A stretch of 64,000 nt of DNA from Cymbidium sinense (taxonomy: Eukaryota > Streptophyta > Magnoliopsida > Asparagales > Orchidaceae), in the NCBI GenBank assembly GCA_021442155.1, contig CM038214.1:140716040-140780039 (forward strand), written 5' to 3'. The notes under the pieces are model-generated. The model did no database searches. It was not told the DNA's origin and worked only from the letters and a program-made list of their open reading frames with translations. This document shows, in pieces, positions 22,690-36,626 of this stretch (position 1 is its first letter; each line of letters opens with the position of its first letter). The translations under genes were made by a program, and so were the position numbers.

Positions 22690-25600
22690 TGGTGTTTATT
22701 TTTGAGATGTGGGATACCATGTAGATCTTAGGGGTACTTATTGAAATGATCTAGATATTAAAAAAGATGCACTATCTCAAAGATAGAAATTATCACTATA
22801 TAATGGACCTAATCACTTAATAAGGACTCCAATGGCATGATGGGTCTTCCTTGGGGCTAGCTAAAGCCTCATATTCCTATTATGTCTAGATTATATACCA
22901 TTAAATTCAAACCATATGTAAATTTACATGCATGAACATAAGAAAAAGAGCTCCAAATCACATGATCAATTAATTCAATCACTTGAACAATTGCAAATGC
23001 ATGTTTTTTAATAAAAGGAAGGATTACCATTCTTTTAATTAAATACACACATGTATGCATAAAAGACCTAACCAAGTATGTGCCTTTGTAAACCAGGAAG
23101 TGAGGTAATCAAATGACTTTTATGCTAGCTAAAGCCTCATATTCCGAATGTCCGACTATATACAACTTTTCTTAAATACATACACATATATTCATAATTT
23201 GGAGATTGAAAGTCATGAAAAAAATGAGATTTAATTTGATTGAATCATTTATGTATATGAATTAAAGCCTCATCCAAATTCTAGTATTGAAATATATAAG
23301 AATGAAATCAAATGGAGTATGTGCCATTACTAAACCAAGGAAGTGAGGTAATCAAATGACCTCTTTGGTGCTAACTAAAGCCTTGTATTTGGATGTCACT
23401 ATATACCCATTAACATTCACTTACATAAATCAATACATGAATAAAGGAAATGAGCTTCACTTCATACATTTAAGCTATAATAACATACATCTCTTATGTA
23501 TTTATAACTAGCATTCATAAGCATATGTAACCATACATTTATAAGCTTAGGAAAATACATTTTCATTTAATAGTGATAATAATCACACATATTATAAATT
23601 AAATCAACACATGCAAGCAAGGAAAACCATTTGATTTAATTAATTTTGAAAAGATGAATGTATGATTTCAAATGATATACAACATTTAACATGATTGGAA
23701 AGGAATGAATAAGCATAAACATGTGATTTCATTCATTAAATTAATTAAGTACAATCAAATAAAGTAAAAGCATTTAAAGAAAACCAAGGCTTTTTAATTA
23801 TTAATTTCAATTTCATAATTCATTTGGTTTGAATAAATGAGGGAAAGTTTTCTGATCCTAACCTATTCCCATGATTGTGATTTAGTTTTGTTTAAAGAAA
23901 AGTATGTAAGTTGATTTTATGGGTTAATTAGGTTATACTATGCATTAAATCAATTAATTAACCCTTACTTATGTTACAATAATTTAATTAACCAAGTAAT
24001 TATGAGCCTACAAGATATGTACATACATTGGAAATTAAATCAGCAATGAACCTAAGAAATTAAAGAGGCCTAATGCAATCTCAATTAGTGATTAATTGTA
24101 AGAAACTTAATTTTTCATGGTTTTCACATGTGGTTATCCATAATTTCCTTAAATGTCTTTAGGTCATTGAACACCTAAAGATCTATCCGTGAATTGATAA
24201 AAGATTCCATGTGATTATAGTTTCAAATTTATTAATTAAGAAATTTAATTAATGAATTAAACCATCAATTAATCCCAAATTATTAATTTCCATTCAAGTG
24301 CAATGGACTTAGAAAAGATTGGGAATGAGGTTGCAATCTCATTCCCCATGCCCATTCACTATTTCACAATGATTAATAAGCTTAATTAATGATTTCCTTA
24401 CTATTTAAATTTTCTAATTAATTAAGAAAGTAATTAAGGTTAAGATAACTAATTTCCCTAATTAACCAAGCAATAAATCCCATGAAAATTATGGAGGCAA
24501 AGTCATCCCATTAATCAACCTCTAAAAGTTTGAATTACTAGTATAAAAAGTAATTAAGCTAATTAAGTTTTTAAATAAACCTTAATTAACCCTTAATGAT
24601 TATTCAAAATTAATTGAGATCAATTTTAATTGAATATCCTCTAAAATACCTTCAAAACAAATATATACTTACATTTTAAAAGATCTTGATTTTCTATAAT
24701 TTTCCGAGTTTCAAATTTATTAAATGATTTCAAATGAAGAAGATGGTTAGCGAGCAATCTGGTGGAAGAGGCGGATGGAACACTGTTCCAAGCAAGATTT
24801 TTATGATTCTTTTAAAAAAATTGAATGAAAAACTTCATTTTAGGCTTGATTTTTTGGCAATCTTTACTGCAAATCACTCAAAATGTGTGTGGATGATGTA
24901 AAATAAAAAAAAATGCATGGGTAATCTAAAGGAAATTTTTAAAATCAAGCAAACATTGGCACAAACAAAAGAACCTAAAGTTAGCTACGGTTCTTAAAAA
25001 TTACTTCATCGAGAATGACTTTTAGTGGCAGTGATGATCCAAGCACGCTCCTATGTACAAGAAGAAGCTTTGGAATGGGCTTGGACTCTTGCTTCACTTC
25101 AAAATAATGTATCCACCAATGGCCGCTGCTTCCTCACCGAAATCCACTTGATTTTGATGGCTTTTTCCCAAAAACCAAGTGGGAATGGTTAATGGTTGGT
25201 TTGGATGCTCTAACAAAGTGAAATGAGTGCGTGAGGAAGAGTTTTTGCCTCTATATTTTTTATCTCCTTGCAATGGCCAAAAATCACCACATTCATGGAG
25301 ATTTTTTGCTCCAAGTGGGTGTCCTTGGCTTGGGGTGGCTAAGATTCTCTTAGGTGGCTTAATTTGGTTGGCCAAGGCATGGGAGGTGGCTACTATGAAG
25401 GACAAGTGAGTGTCCTAGCAAAGAGAAGTGGAGGTCCTTCCTACCAAGTGTTTCAATGGAGGATGGGAGGTGATTTCATCTCCCCATGAGTCATAACTAA
25501 CCCAACAACCTCTTGGGTTTGGTTGGATACTATCCTTGGAACCTAAATGGAATAATTGATGAGTTAGGTTAACCAATTGGTCAAATTAGGTCAAACTAAT

Positions 25601-26848
25601 GGTTTTGTCAAGTTCATATGACTATTTGGAGAGGATTGTATTGTTTGGTTTGATTTAATTTAATTTGGATTTAATTTGGGTTTAGTCTAATTTGACTCCT
25701 TTATGTCAATTTGGGTCAACTAGTGTCAAGAGGGCTAATTATGCTAGGTTTGGCTCAATTTAAGGCCAAGTCTAGTTTAAATGTTGATTTTGGGTTAATT
25801 TGAATCATTAGTTTCAATGGATTTGGCTTAGGTTGCAATTTGGCTAGTTTGGGTTCATATAGGCTAAAGTGTTGACTTGGTCAGCCGGCTAAGTTGACTT
25901 GTTTTGACCCATTTTATATCAATTGATCATCCGAGGGTGATCAACAATCACGACATGAAATTTAGATTGGCTTAATTCACTTTGATTTTGATTGAATTAG
26001 ATTTTGTTCATGTAGGCCACTTTGGGTCAAGTGAACCAATCAATTTAGTTGGTTTGATTTAGTTGAGTTTATATTTAGATTTGAGATTGATATATAAATT
26101 CAATTGTAATTGGTTTGGATTCAAATGAGTTTTGGTTCATTTGAATATTTCAAGTCAAATGGGCTAGGTTGGGTTTGACTTGGGTTAATTTTGGTTTGAC
26201 TGGATGATTGTTGGTTTCATTTATATTTGGATAGATGATTGAAGGAATGATTGATTCAAGAGAAAATCCTTTGATTTTGGCTTGATTTAGATAGGTTTTG
26301 GCCAAGTTCAAGGATATGGCTGAAAGGATTTAAATTGGGTTTTGATTTGATTTTGGATTTAGTTTTGGCTATTTAAAATTATATTTTATCTATATTTGAG
26401 AAGATAATTGAAGGTACAATTGATTTATGAGAAAATCAATTGAGCTTGGATTGAATTGGATGGAATATTGGCTATGTTCATGAAAGTTGATTAAAGGGCT
26501 TATAAAGGATTTCATGTTTGGATTTGATCTTGGGTTTCAATCATTTCGCATTGAGTTTGGACTTAGATTTGGATTTGAAATTGTGTTTGAGGTTTGGTTG
26601 GAAATTTGGATTTGAATTGAATTTAAGAAGGTGTACATCGATTGGGTTTCTGCTATAGGGTAGGTAATTTTCCTATGTCCCTAAGACATGGCCTAATCCT
26701 ATGATTAACCCTTCTAAGTCTCTAGGATTAGGTCAAGTGTTCACATAATCTCTAGAAGTGTCTTATGACTAAAGAAACCTTAGTGTCTAGAAGATTCCTA
26801 GGTCTAACAAGTGAAGGTTGAGAACTTACTCCAAAAGTGAGGTCAACA
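22690..26848 (+). repeat. 3' LTR (4.16 kb, internally deleted)
   Basis: It begins TGGTGTTTATTTTTGAGATG and ends CCAAAAGTGAGGTCAACA. It is collinear with the 5' LTR but lacks about 1.4 kb after 'gatgggtctt' (near 22851), about 0.55 kb near 24740-24780 and about 0.2 kb near 25540. The first deletion joins two places around the 'ggggctagctaaagcctc' sub-repeat word, which suggests recombination between sub-repeats. The open frames at 25094-25409 have no recognised domain and differ from the matching 5' LTR region, so I do not call a gene. Confidence 0.83.
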
Positions 26849-26918
26849 GTGTGTTACTTGGTTGATGAAATCGAAAAGAAGAAATGTTGAATCCGAATTT
26901 GTTCTTAGTTAAAAAAAA
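26849..26918 (+). pseudogene. GRP fragment 3, 3' portion
   Basis: This is the remainder of the 3' UTR of the interrupted fragment: GTGTGTTACTTGGTTGATG through 'gaagaaatgttgaatcc' to an A-run at 26911-26918. It begins with the right-hand copy of the GTGTG duplication (26849-26853). Joined to 8860-9277 it matches the uninterrupted copies. Confidence 0.85.
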
Positions 26919-27394
26919 TCAAAAACCATAAACCCTAAACCATAAATACTAAACCATAAACCCTAAACCATAAACCTAAAACTAACCCTAAATCCTAAAA
27001 CCTAAACTTACAACCCTAAAGCCTAAACCCAAAACCCTGAACTAACCCTATACCCTAAACCTTAAACCCTAAACCCTAAACCCTAAAACCTAAAAACCTA
27101 AACCTAAACTAAATAAAACATATAAAAAATAAATAGAAAAACTTAATAAAATAAATAAATAAAATAAAATAAAAACCTAAACCCTAAATTAAAAAATACC
27201 TAAACCTAAAATAAATAAAATAAAAAAACCTAAACCTAAACTAAAATAAACTAAACTAAAATAAATAAAACCTAAACCTAAACCTAAAATAAACTAAACC
27301 TAAACCTAAACCTAAACTAAATAAAACAAAATAAACTAAAAAAAACCTAAACCTAAACTAAAAATAAAATCTAAAAATTTACTTAATTAATATT
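26919..27394 (+). repeat. Telomere-like array T5
   Basis: CCCTAAA-rich sequence (26930-27100) is followed by AATAAA-rich sequence and a landmark form (TTTACTTAATTAAT) at 27378-27392. It then gives way to a reverse-oriented LTR piece. No gene is seen. Confidence 0.88.
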
Positions 27395-30045
27395 TCTTAA
27401 ATTAAACCATAAAATCAACTTAATTACATTTCCTTAAATCAAATCAAATCACTAATGTGGGAATGGGTTTAAAATAGTAAGTGATGATTTCTCTTCTCCT
27501 CTCTAAATCAAATCAAATCCAAAACTTAATTAATAAAGAAGCTTTGGTTTGATTTAAATAATCTTATTTGATTTGATGTTCCTTAAGAACTAATTTGGTT
27601 GAATGAATCACATGCTAATATTTGATTGTCCTCTTTCCAATCATGTTAAATTTGGTATGTCATTTGAATTCATGCATCCATCTTTTTAAAATCAAGTAAA
27701 ATAAAATTGATTTTCTTTATGTAACACTTAAGCTTGCATGTGTTGATTTAACTTAATATATTGGTGGCTATTATAACTATTAAATCCAAATGTATTTTTC
27801 AAAAGCTTATAAATGAATAATAATATGTGTTATGATGCCAGTTATAAATACATTAGAAATGCATGTGCTTATAGCTTAAGTGTATGAATGTTGAGTTCTC
27901 TTTCCTCTATTCATGTGTTGATTTATATAAGATTGAAGGGTAATGGGTATGTAGTCTAGACATCCCGGGAACACGAGACTTTAGCTAGCCCCAAGGAGGT
28001 CATTTGATTACCTCATTTCCATGGTTTAATAATGGCACATACCCATTTGATTTCATTCTTATGTATTTCAATATTAAAATTTGGATAGAGGTTTAAATCA
28101 TATATATAAATGATTCAATCAAACAAAATATACAATCTTTGCATGATTTTCTTTTCCTCATTCATGTATACATCTATGTGTGTCCAAGAAAAGCTAGTAT
28201 ATAGTCTAGACATCTCCTGAATATGAGGCTTTAGTTAGCCCCAAGGAGGTCATTTGATTACCTCACTTCTTTGGTTTAATAATGACATGAACTTTCCTAT
28301 ATCTTTGTACTTGTATATGTATACGTGATTAGTAAATGAAAATCCCATTTTACATTAAAATTTCATGCATTCATAATTGGCTAAGTGGTTGAATTAACTA
28401 GCCATATGATTTTGGAGCTTACTTCCTATGTTTATTTATACGAATTTACATATATTTAAATGCAAATGGGTCTATAGTCTAGACATCCCAAGAATATGAA
28501 GCTTTGGCTAGCTCCAAGGAGGTCATTTGACAATGCCACATGCCTAATTAATTTCATTCTTATGTCCTTTTTGTATAAAAATTTGGATAAAGTTTTAAAT
28601 TAATATGTTTAAATAATTCAATAAAATAAAATATAAATTCTAAATATACACATAGATTCATCATATAAGTGTGCTAAAATATATTGCATGTATAGATACA
28701 CTTAGGATAAAATCATATGCATGTTACATGTGATGGAAAGGAATGATTTAATATATGTCATGTGGTAGTAATTCAATTCAATTAAATTAATCTTAAGATG
28801 CCTTTAATTTTGAATAGGATTATTTAAAGTGAACCTAAACTTAGGATTAATTAAATCTTTTAATAAGCCATTTGTTAAAGAGAACTAAATCAAATTAATA
28901 TACTTTAGAAAGTGACTTAAGGTAGGGATGAAAGAGGGAAATCCTCTTTTCCTCTCTTTATAACACTTAGTTGCTAAGTGTAATCAAATGAAACAAAAGA
29001 AAACACAAATTAAAATTCTCAAATCAATTAAACTACTTCAAGTCAAATCAACCTTTGATGTTAAATTGAATCCTTCTACACTTAGAAAATACAACACTAA
29101 TGCCTGACAAGACAAAACACACAAGCCTTAATAAACGCATTAGAATTAAGTCATCACTTATAGCTCTAAGTTAGGATGGTGTATGATGTGATGTGTGTTT
29201 TGTTTTATGATGTATTATTTTAGATTGGATGTTAAGGTGTATGCTTTGTAGACTGGATGATAGACCAATATTAGCCTAATCATGTTTTCTGTAGGGAATT
29301 ATGTTTAAGGGATCTTAAAAATAAATGTGAATTCTCTTTTGTAGTTGCTTAAATCCTCAAGCACAATCAATGTTAGGATAAGTGGATTTAGTTACCCATG
29401 TGAAGGATGCTAAGTCCAAATTATAAATACAACTGCTTGGGATTATATGCATATTTAGCTAACTTTTATTTTGCATGTGTAGTTAGATTTACTTTTCCCA
29501 CATAAATGTAATTTTTGTAATAGGAATTAGGATTAGTGCTATGGCATTAGGATGAGCAGTGGCTAGAAGGCTTTGTCCTGGAGTGCCCTGTGATGCCTTT
29601 GAAGCAAGCACCATCCGAATCAAAGAAGGAACCAAATCAAAAATGGAGATACAAAGAAAGAAGACCTCCATAGAATTTAATACAATTATAATTATTCTTT
29701 TCATTTTGGTTGTATAAGGGTAAAATTTTTTCTTACTAAACACTCATATTTTAGATTTTATGATAGTTTATATAATGTTTGATGTTATGTTACATCATAA
29801 AGCAAGACATAAACAAGATAATTAAAATATTTATAAAACCCCTTAGTTGTATGGTTGTATGTTTCACATCATGCATGCATTTTCTCTCTTGAACATGAAG
29901 AATCTCCATCCTTGCATGATAAAGGAATGCTTGACTTGGTGAGGGCATCCCTGTGGTGGAGAACATTTTCTTATGATTTGACCCATAACCTATTTCATCA
30001 TGCATTTAGGTATAAGAAACCCTAAAGCCTCTATCAAAACTAAAG
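27395..30045 (-). mobile_element. Reverse-oriented fragment of the LARD LTR
   Basis: The reverse complement matches about 10240-11870 of the 5' LTR, including three sub-repeat cores seen here as 'gaggtcatttgattacctc' (about 28000 and 28250) and a shortened form near 28515. Near 29980-30045 the reverse complement matches the 'gataaaggctttgggttttt' region of the LTR. No LTR ends or second LTR are visible, so this is a fragment rather than a solo LTR. A stretch at about 28965-29860 has no counterpart in the other two LTRs. Confidence 0.75.
28965..29860. other. Unmatched segment inside the reverse LTR fragment
   Basis: About 0.9 kb breaks the alignment to the LTR. It could be an insertion here or a deletion in the other copies. 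It contains two inverted repeats, ACACTTAG-ttg-CTAAGTGT (28963-28981, at its left edge) and GGATTTAG/CTAAGTCC (29384-29417). The open frames at 29489-29743 and 29790-30005 (minus strand) have no recognisable domain. No flanking duplication or terminal repeat was found. Confidence 0.4.
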
Positions 30046-33000
30046 CATAAATAATAAACCCTAAACCTTAATCTAACCCTAAACCTAAGAACCCCTAAAC
30101 CCCAAAATCATCTAAGCTAACCCTAAACTAAACATAACACCTAAACCTAAAACCCAAAAACAAAAACCCTAAACCCTAAACCACAAAAACCCTAAACCCT
30201 AAAGCCTAAACCCTAAACCCTTCCTAAAACCCTAACCACCTAAATCCTATCAACCCTACACACCCTCCTAAAACAACCTCCTAAACCTAATTAAACCCAC
30301 TAAACCCTCCATACTCTCTAAATCCCAAACCTTTAAAAAACCTAAAAATAAAAACTATAAACTAAACATAAACTAAAATTAAAACTAAATAAATAAAAAA
30401 AACCAAACCTAAATAAAATAAAATAAAATAAACTAAATAAAAAAATAAAATAAAAAGGTAAACTAAACTAAAATAAAATAAAACCCAAATTAAATAAAAA
30501 TAAAATAAAATAAAATAAAAATAAAATAAAAAAATAAATAAAATAAAATAAAATAAAATAAACTTAAAAATAAATAATAAAATAAACTAAATAAAACTAA
30601 AAAATAAATAAATAAAATAAATAAATAAAATAAACATAAATAACCTAAAAAAAATAAAACCAAAATTAAACTAAACCTAAACTAGATCTAAAATAAAATA
30701 CAAACTAAATAAACTAAAATAAAATAACTAAAACTTAAACTATAATAAAAATAAAAGAACCTAAACTAAAATCTAAACCTAAACATAAAGATCAAACCTA
30801 GATAAAATAAAATAAAATATAAAATATAAAATTAACTTAAATAAAATAAATAAAACCTAAACTAAATTGAAAGAAATAAATAAAATAAAAAAATAAAATA
30901 AAATAATACCTAAATAAAATAAAAATAAAATAACCTAAAATAAAATAAATAAAATAAATAAAATCCTAAAATTAAATATAAACATAAAAAAACATAAAAA
31001 TAAATAAAGATAAAACATAATAAACAAAAAAACTAAATAAAATAAAATATAAAATAAACTTAAACCTAAACTAAAATAAAAATAAACATAAAATAAATAA
31101 AAAAACAAACTAAAACAAATTAAATATCAAATAAACTTTAAAAACCTAAATTAAAAAAAAAATAAAACTAAAGAAACCTAAAATAAAAAAACTTAAGCCT
31201 AAATAAATAAAATAAAATAAAATAAAAAAATAAAAATAAAACCTATAAAATCTAAAAGATAAAATAAAATAAAACTAAACCTAAAAATAAATAAATAAAA
31301 CCTAAACAAAATAAACTAAAATAAAAAAAATAAATAAATATAAAATAAATAAATACATAAATAAATAAATTAAATAAATTGGATAAACCTAAACTTTTTT
31401 TTTCTAACTACCATAAACACTAAATAAATAAATAAACCCTAAACTCTAAGCATACAACCCTAAACAAATAACTCTAAACTCCAACCCTAACCTTAACCCC
31501 ACCAAAACCCTCAACTTAAACTATCTGACCAGGCATGGGTTAAACTATATAATGAATCTAAATCAACCCTAAAGAATATTAAAGCACTAGACTAAACACC
31601 TAAACTCCTAAACCCACCACTAAAACCCTTATAAACCCTAAACCTAAACTTTAAACTTGGAGCACCTAAACTACACCACCCTAAACTAAAAAACCTAAAA
31701 CTTAAACCTAAAAAACCTAACCTAAACAAAATAAAATGTAAAATTAAAAAATATAAACCAAAATTAAAAAAAATTACAAACCTAAATGTAAAATTAAAAT
31801 AACATTAAAAATAAACTAAATTAAAAAATAAAATAAAACTAAACTAAAAAAATAAAATAAACCAAAAGTAAAACCTAAACTTGTAAAAAAATAAAATCAA
31901 CCTAAATACAAATAAAACTTAAAAATAAAACCTAAAAATAAATAAATTTAAAAACCTCAACTAAAAGAAAACCTAAACCTAAAAAAAATAAAATCCTAAA
32001 CCTAAACTAAGAATAAACTAAATTAAATAAATCCTAAACCTAAACCTAAAATAAACTAAACCTAAACACAAACCTAAACTAAATCAAATAAAACAAACTA
32101 AAAATAACATAAACCTAAAGATAAACCTAAAATAAAAACCTAAACCTAAAATGTAAAATAAAACCTAAACCAAATAAATAAAATAAAACCTAAAAAAAAA
32201 CCTAAACATAAAGATAAATAAATGAATAAAATAAAATAAATGAAACCTAAATAAAATAAACTAAAATAAAAAAATAAAATAAATAAACAAAAAATAATTA
32301 AACAAAATAAAAAACAAGTAAACTAAATAATCTAAATAAACTAAACCACTTTTTTTTTTCTTTTCTACAATAACCAAACCCACTTTCTAAACCCACAAAC
32401 CTAACTCTAAACCTTTAAAATAACCCAAATACACTGACCCTACCTAAACCTAAAATCCCGGCCCTTCCTTGGGCCCTAAACCCTAAACCTAAACCCTATT
32501 TAAATACTAAACACTACCAGCCATCTTAAACCCTAATAAACCCACTAATCTCCCCCTTAACCATGACTAAAACCCTAAACCACCTAAATAAGCTAAACCT
32601 CTAAACTTTAACTCTCTCTATATCTTATAACTCAAAAATTCCCCACTACCCAGTGACCTGTAACTTCCTTTGACACTACCAAAATAAAGCCTGATCGCTA
32701 AATAAACCCTAACTAAACCCCTAAACCTAAATCTGCCATAAAAAAGTTCTACCCAAATCACTTAACCCAACTCCTAAACACCAAACCACAAAGACCCTGG
32801 ATCCACTTTAAACCTAAACCTTGACCTAAAAGGTGAACTTTAAAACCTAGATAAACCATAAAATATAACCTATAAATTAAATCCTAAACTAAATAACCTA
32901 AAACTAAAATCTAAACCTAAACCTAAACCTAAAAACTAAATTAAAATAAAATAAACCAAGCTAAAAAAATAAAATAAAAAATAAAAAACTATAATAAAAT

Positions 33001-35669
33001 AAAACATAAAATAAAATAAAATTTACTTAAAATAAAATAAAATAATAATTAATAATAACCTAAACCTAAAATAAACCTAAATAAAACTTAAAAATAAATA
33101 AAAATTAAACCTAAAACCTAAAATTAAAACCTAAAATTAAAATAAACAAATTCAAATAACATAAATAAACTAAAATAAAATAAACTAAAATAAATAAACC
33201 TAACGAAACCCTAAACCCTAAAATAAACCCTACCTAAACTCTAAACCCTAAACCCTAACCTCAAAATGTAAAAAAACCTAAACGAAGTAAAACTTCAAAA
33301 TAAAAAATAAAAAAAAGCTAAACCTAAATAAAACAAAAAATAAAATAAAATAGAAACCTAAACTAAAATCTAAACCTAAACCTAAACCTAAGCCTAAACG
33401 TAAAGCTAAAAATAAAATATAAAATATAAAATATAAAATTTTCTAAAATAAAATAAATAAAAACTTAAACTAAACTTAGAAATAAAATAAACCTAAAAAT
33501 AAAAAACCTAAATAAAATAATACCTAAATGTAAAATTAAAATAAAATAAAATAAAAACCAAATAAAAAAAATAAACTTAAACAAACCTAAAATAAATAAA
33601 ATAAAATAAAAAAACCTTAAAAAAAATAAAACAAAAAAAAAAAATTTAAACTAAACTAAAATAAAAATAAACCTAAACCTAAACCTAAACTTAAAAAAAT
33701 AAATAAAATAAAATAAATAAAATAAACCTAAACCTAAACTAAAAAATAAAATTTAAAAATAAACCTAAAATAAAAACCTAAAACTTAAACCTAAAAAAAT
33801 AAAATAAAAACCTAAACTTAAACTTAAAAATAAAAAAGGAAACTTAAACCAAAAAAATAAAATAAAAATAAAGCAAAATGAAAAAAATAAACATAAACAT
33901 AAACCTAAATCTTAAAAATATACTAAAATAAAAAACTTAAACTAAAATAAATAAACATAAATAAATAAAATAAACTAAATAAAAATAAAAAATAAACTAA
34001 AATAAAAAGTATAAAATAAAGTAAATAAATCAAATAAACATAAACTTACAGGTTTATATAATTTAAAAAAATACTCTAACTCGACCACCGCCTACTAAAA
34101 CTAAATCCTAAACCCTAAACCCTAAACCCACACTAAACCCTAAGCTGACCCACTGCTGAAACTAAACACCACAAACCTTTCCCTAATCCACCTTCCCTAA
34201 ACCATAATGTGAAACCTCCCTCCCCTAAACCCAAACCCTCCTAACCCTATAAATACAATAAAACTAATCCAAACCCTAAGCCTAAACCTAAACCATAAAG
34301 CTAAACAAAACTAAAAACCACATAATAATAAACATAATATAAACCAAACCCTAAGACCCTAGATAAATAAATAAATACATATAAAATATATAAAAAAAAA
34401 TAAATAAAATAAATATAAAAACCTCAAATAAAACTAAATAAATAAATACCTCTCCTAAATAAAATAAAATAAAATAAAAATAAACTAAAATAAATAAAAA
34501 TTTAATCTAAACTAAAAATGAACCTAAGAATAAAAAACCTAAAATAAAAACTAAACATAAAATAAAATAAAATAAATCTAAAATAAAATAAAATAAAAAC
34601 AAAATAAAAATGTAAACTTAAGAAATAAGCTTGAAAATAAATAAAAAATAAAACCTAAACCCTAAACTAAAAGAAACATAAACCTAAAATAAAAATAAAA
34701 TAAACAAAGTAAAATAAACTTAAACCTAAAATAAAATAAAATAAACTAAAATAAATAAAACCTGAACCTAAATGTAATCTTAAACTAAATAAAATAAAAT
34801 AAACCAAAAATAAACCTAAATCAAAACTAAAAAATAAAACCTAAAAATAAAAACCTAAAATAAAACATATGAAACTAAAATAAAACCTAAACCTGAACTT
34901 ATAAATAAACCTAAAGCGAGTAAATAAAATAAAAAATAAAACTTAACTAAAAAATAAACCTAAACTTAAACCTAAAAAAATAAACTAAAATAAAATAAAA
35001 AATAAAATAAATAAAATATATATAAATTATAATAAAAAAATAAAAAACAGTAAACTAAAATAAAAAAATATACTAAATATAAAATAAACTTAAACCGACC
35101 GATTTGCTGATTTTAAGATAAAAAATCTTAAACCCTAAATCCTAAACACTAAAATAGCTCAAAAAACAACCTTGAACCTAAACACTTGACCCTAAACCCT
35201 AAACCCTTAACCCTAAACCTAAACAAACCTAAATAAAAGTAAAATAAATAAAAAAAGTAAAAACCTAACCCTAAACCCTAAAACTAAACCCTAAAACCCA
35301 AAAAACCTAAACCTAAATCTAAAACCTAAACCTAAACCTAAATATACTAAAATAAAACCTAAACTAAAATAAATAAACATAAAATAAATAAACAAAATAA
35401 ATAAAAAAAAAAATAAAAAAATAAAATAAAAATAAAAAAATTAAATTAAACTAAAATAAATAAAAATTAAATAAACCTAAACCTACCCGGTTTACTTAAT
35501 TTAAAATAACAAAACCTTAAACCTAAATCAAACCCTAAACCCCCAAGCTACAACCTTAAACTTATAACCTTAAATCCTAAACCCTTAAAAACCCTAAACC
35601 ATAAACCCTATACCGTGACACTAAACCTTAAACCCTAAAATCAAAAACTCTAAAACCCTAAACCCTATT
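30046..35669 (+). repeat. Degenerate telomere-like array T6
   Basis: This is the longest array. Canonical or C-rich blocks stand near 30055-30330, 31425-31700, 32380-32830, 33205-33270, 34080-34290, 35130-35310 and 35510-35669. AATAAA-rich blocks lie between them, some nearly pure AAAATAAAATAAA (for example 30420-30650). Landmarks stand at about 34050, 35101 and 35488, with weak T-run versions near 31395 and 32345. There is no GRP fragment before 35670 and no gene. Confidence 0.88.
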
Positions 35670-35950
35670 AGAGATCAGGGAAATGATGGTGGATCTTGCT
35701 ACTAGACAGGTTGGGGTGGTTCTTATGGGAACTGGAGAAATTGGAGAACGGTTGATCCGATCTGCTACTTATGGAGCTGTGTCTTTATAGTTTAGACGGT
35801 TCAAGTTATCTAGGGTTTTTGATTTACTCTATGTGTGCTCATTTTTTATTTATGTCATCACTTGTGTCTTAGAAAACTTGGTGTGTTACTTGGTTGATGA
35901 AATTGAAAAGAATAAATGTTGAATTTGAATTTATTTTCCATTTAAAAATA
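35670..35950 (+). pseudogene. GRP fragment 4 (further truncated)
   Basis: It starts abruptly at GAGATCAGGGAAATGATGG, within the C-terminal end of the coding part, directly after CCCTATTA. The rest of the coding end (GNDGGSCY then GWGGSYGNWRNWRT-type residues, the stop lost or shifted) and the full 3' UTR follow. It lacks the RRM end and glycine-rich tail that the other copies keep, so it arose from a complete fragment by deletion. Confidence 0.8.
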
Positions 35951-36626
35951 AAACAAAAAACACTAAACCTAAACTACATCTTGAACCCTAAACCTAAAAC
36001 CTAACCCCTAACCCCTAAACCCTAAACCGTAAACACTAAACCATAAATCACAAACCCAAATCCCCCAAACTCTAAGTATAAAGTAACCCAAACCCAAAAC
36101 CAAAATATCTAAAGTAAATAAAAGTAAAATAAAATAAAAAAAAAAACCTAAACCTAAACTAAAATATAAACCCTAAAAAATAAATCTAAAATAAAATTCT
36201 AAAAACCTTAACCTAAAAATAAAATAAATCCTAAACACCTAAAAAAAAATCAAAAAATAAACATAAACCTAGAGAATAAATAAAATAACAAAACATAAAC
36301 TAAACTAAATTAAAATTATTAAACCTAAATAAAATAAATAAAAATAAAATAAATATACTAAATAAACTAAACATATCGGGTTGCACTTAATTTTAAAAAA
36401 AACCTTAAACCCTAAATCCTAAACATTAAAACCAAACCCAAACCTACAAAAACAACCCTAAACCATAAACTCTAAAAGCATAAACCTTAAAACCCTAAAC
36501 CTTAAACCCTAAATCCTAAAGCCTAAACCCCAAACCCTAAACCTAAACCTAAAGTAACTAAATAAATTAAAAAATAAACCTAAAACCTAAAACATAATAA
36601 ACCTAAACCCAAACTTAAACCCTATG
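35951..36626 (+). repeat. Telomere-like array T7
   Basis: Mixed CCCTAAA and AATAAA-rich blocks, landmark CGGGTTGCACTTAATTTTAA at 36377-36396, then canonical repeats. The second landmark AAAGTAACTAAATAAATT at about 36550 precedes GRP fragment 5. Confidence 0.88.

Noticed and set aside
25094..25409. Overlapping open frames of 103 and 60 codons in the 3' LTR
   Set aside because: There is no recognisable domain, and the matching 5' LTR region (about 13500-13810) does not keep the same reading frame. Chance frames are more likely.
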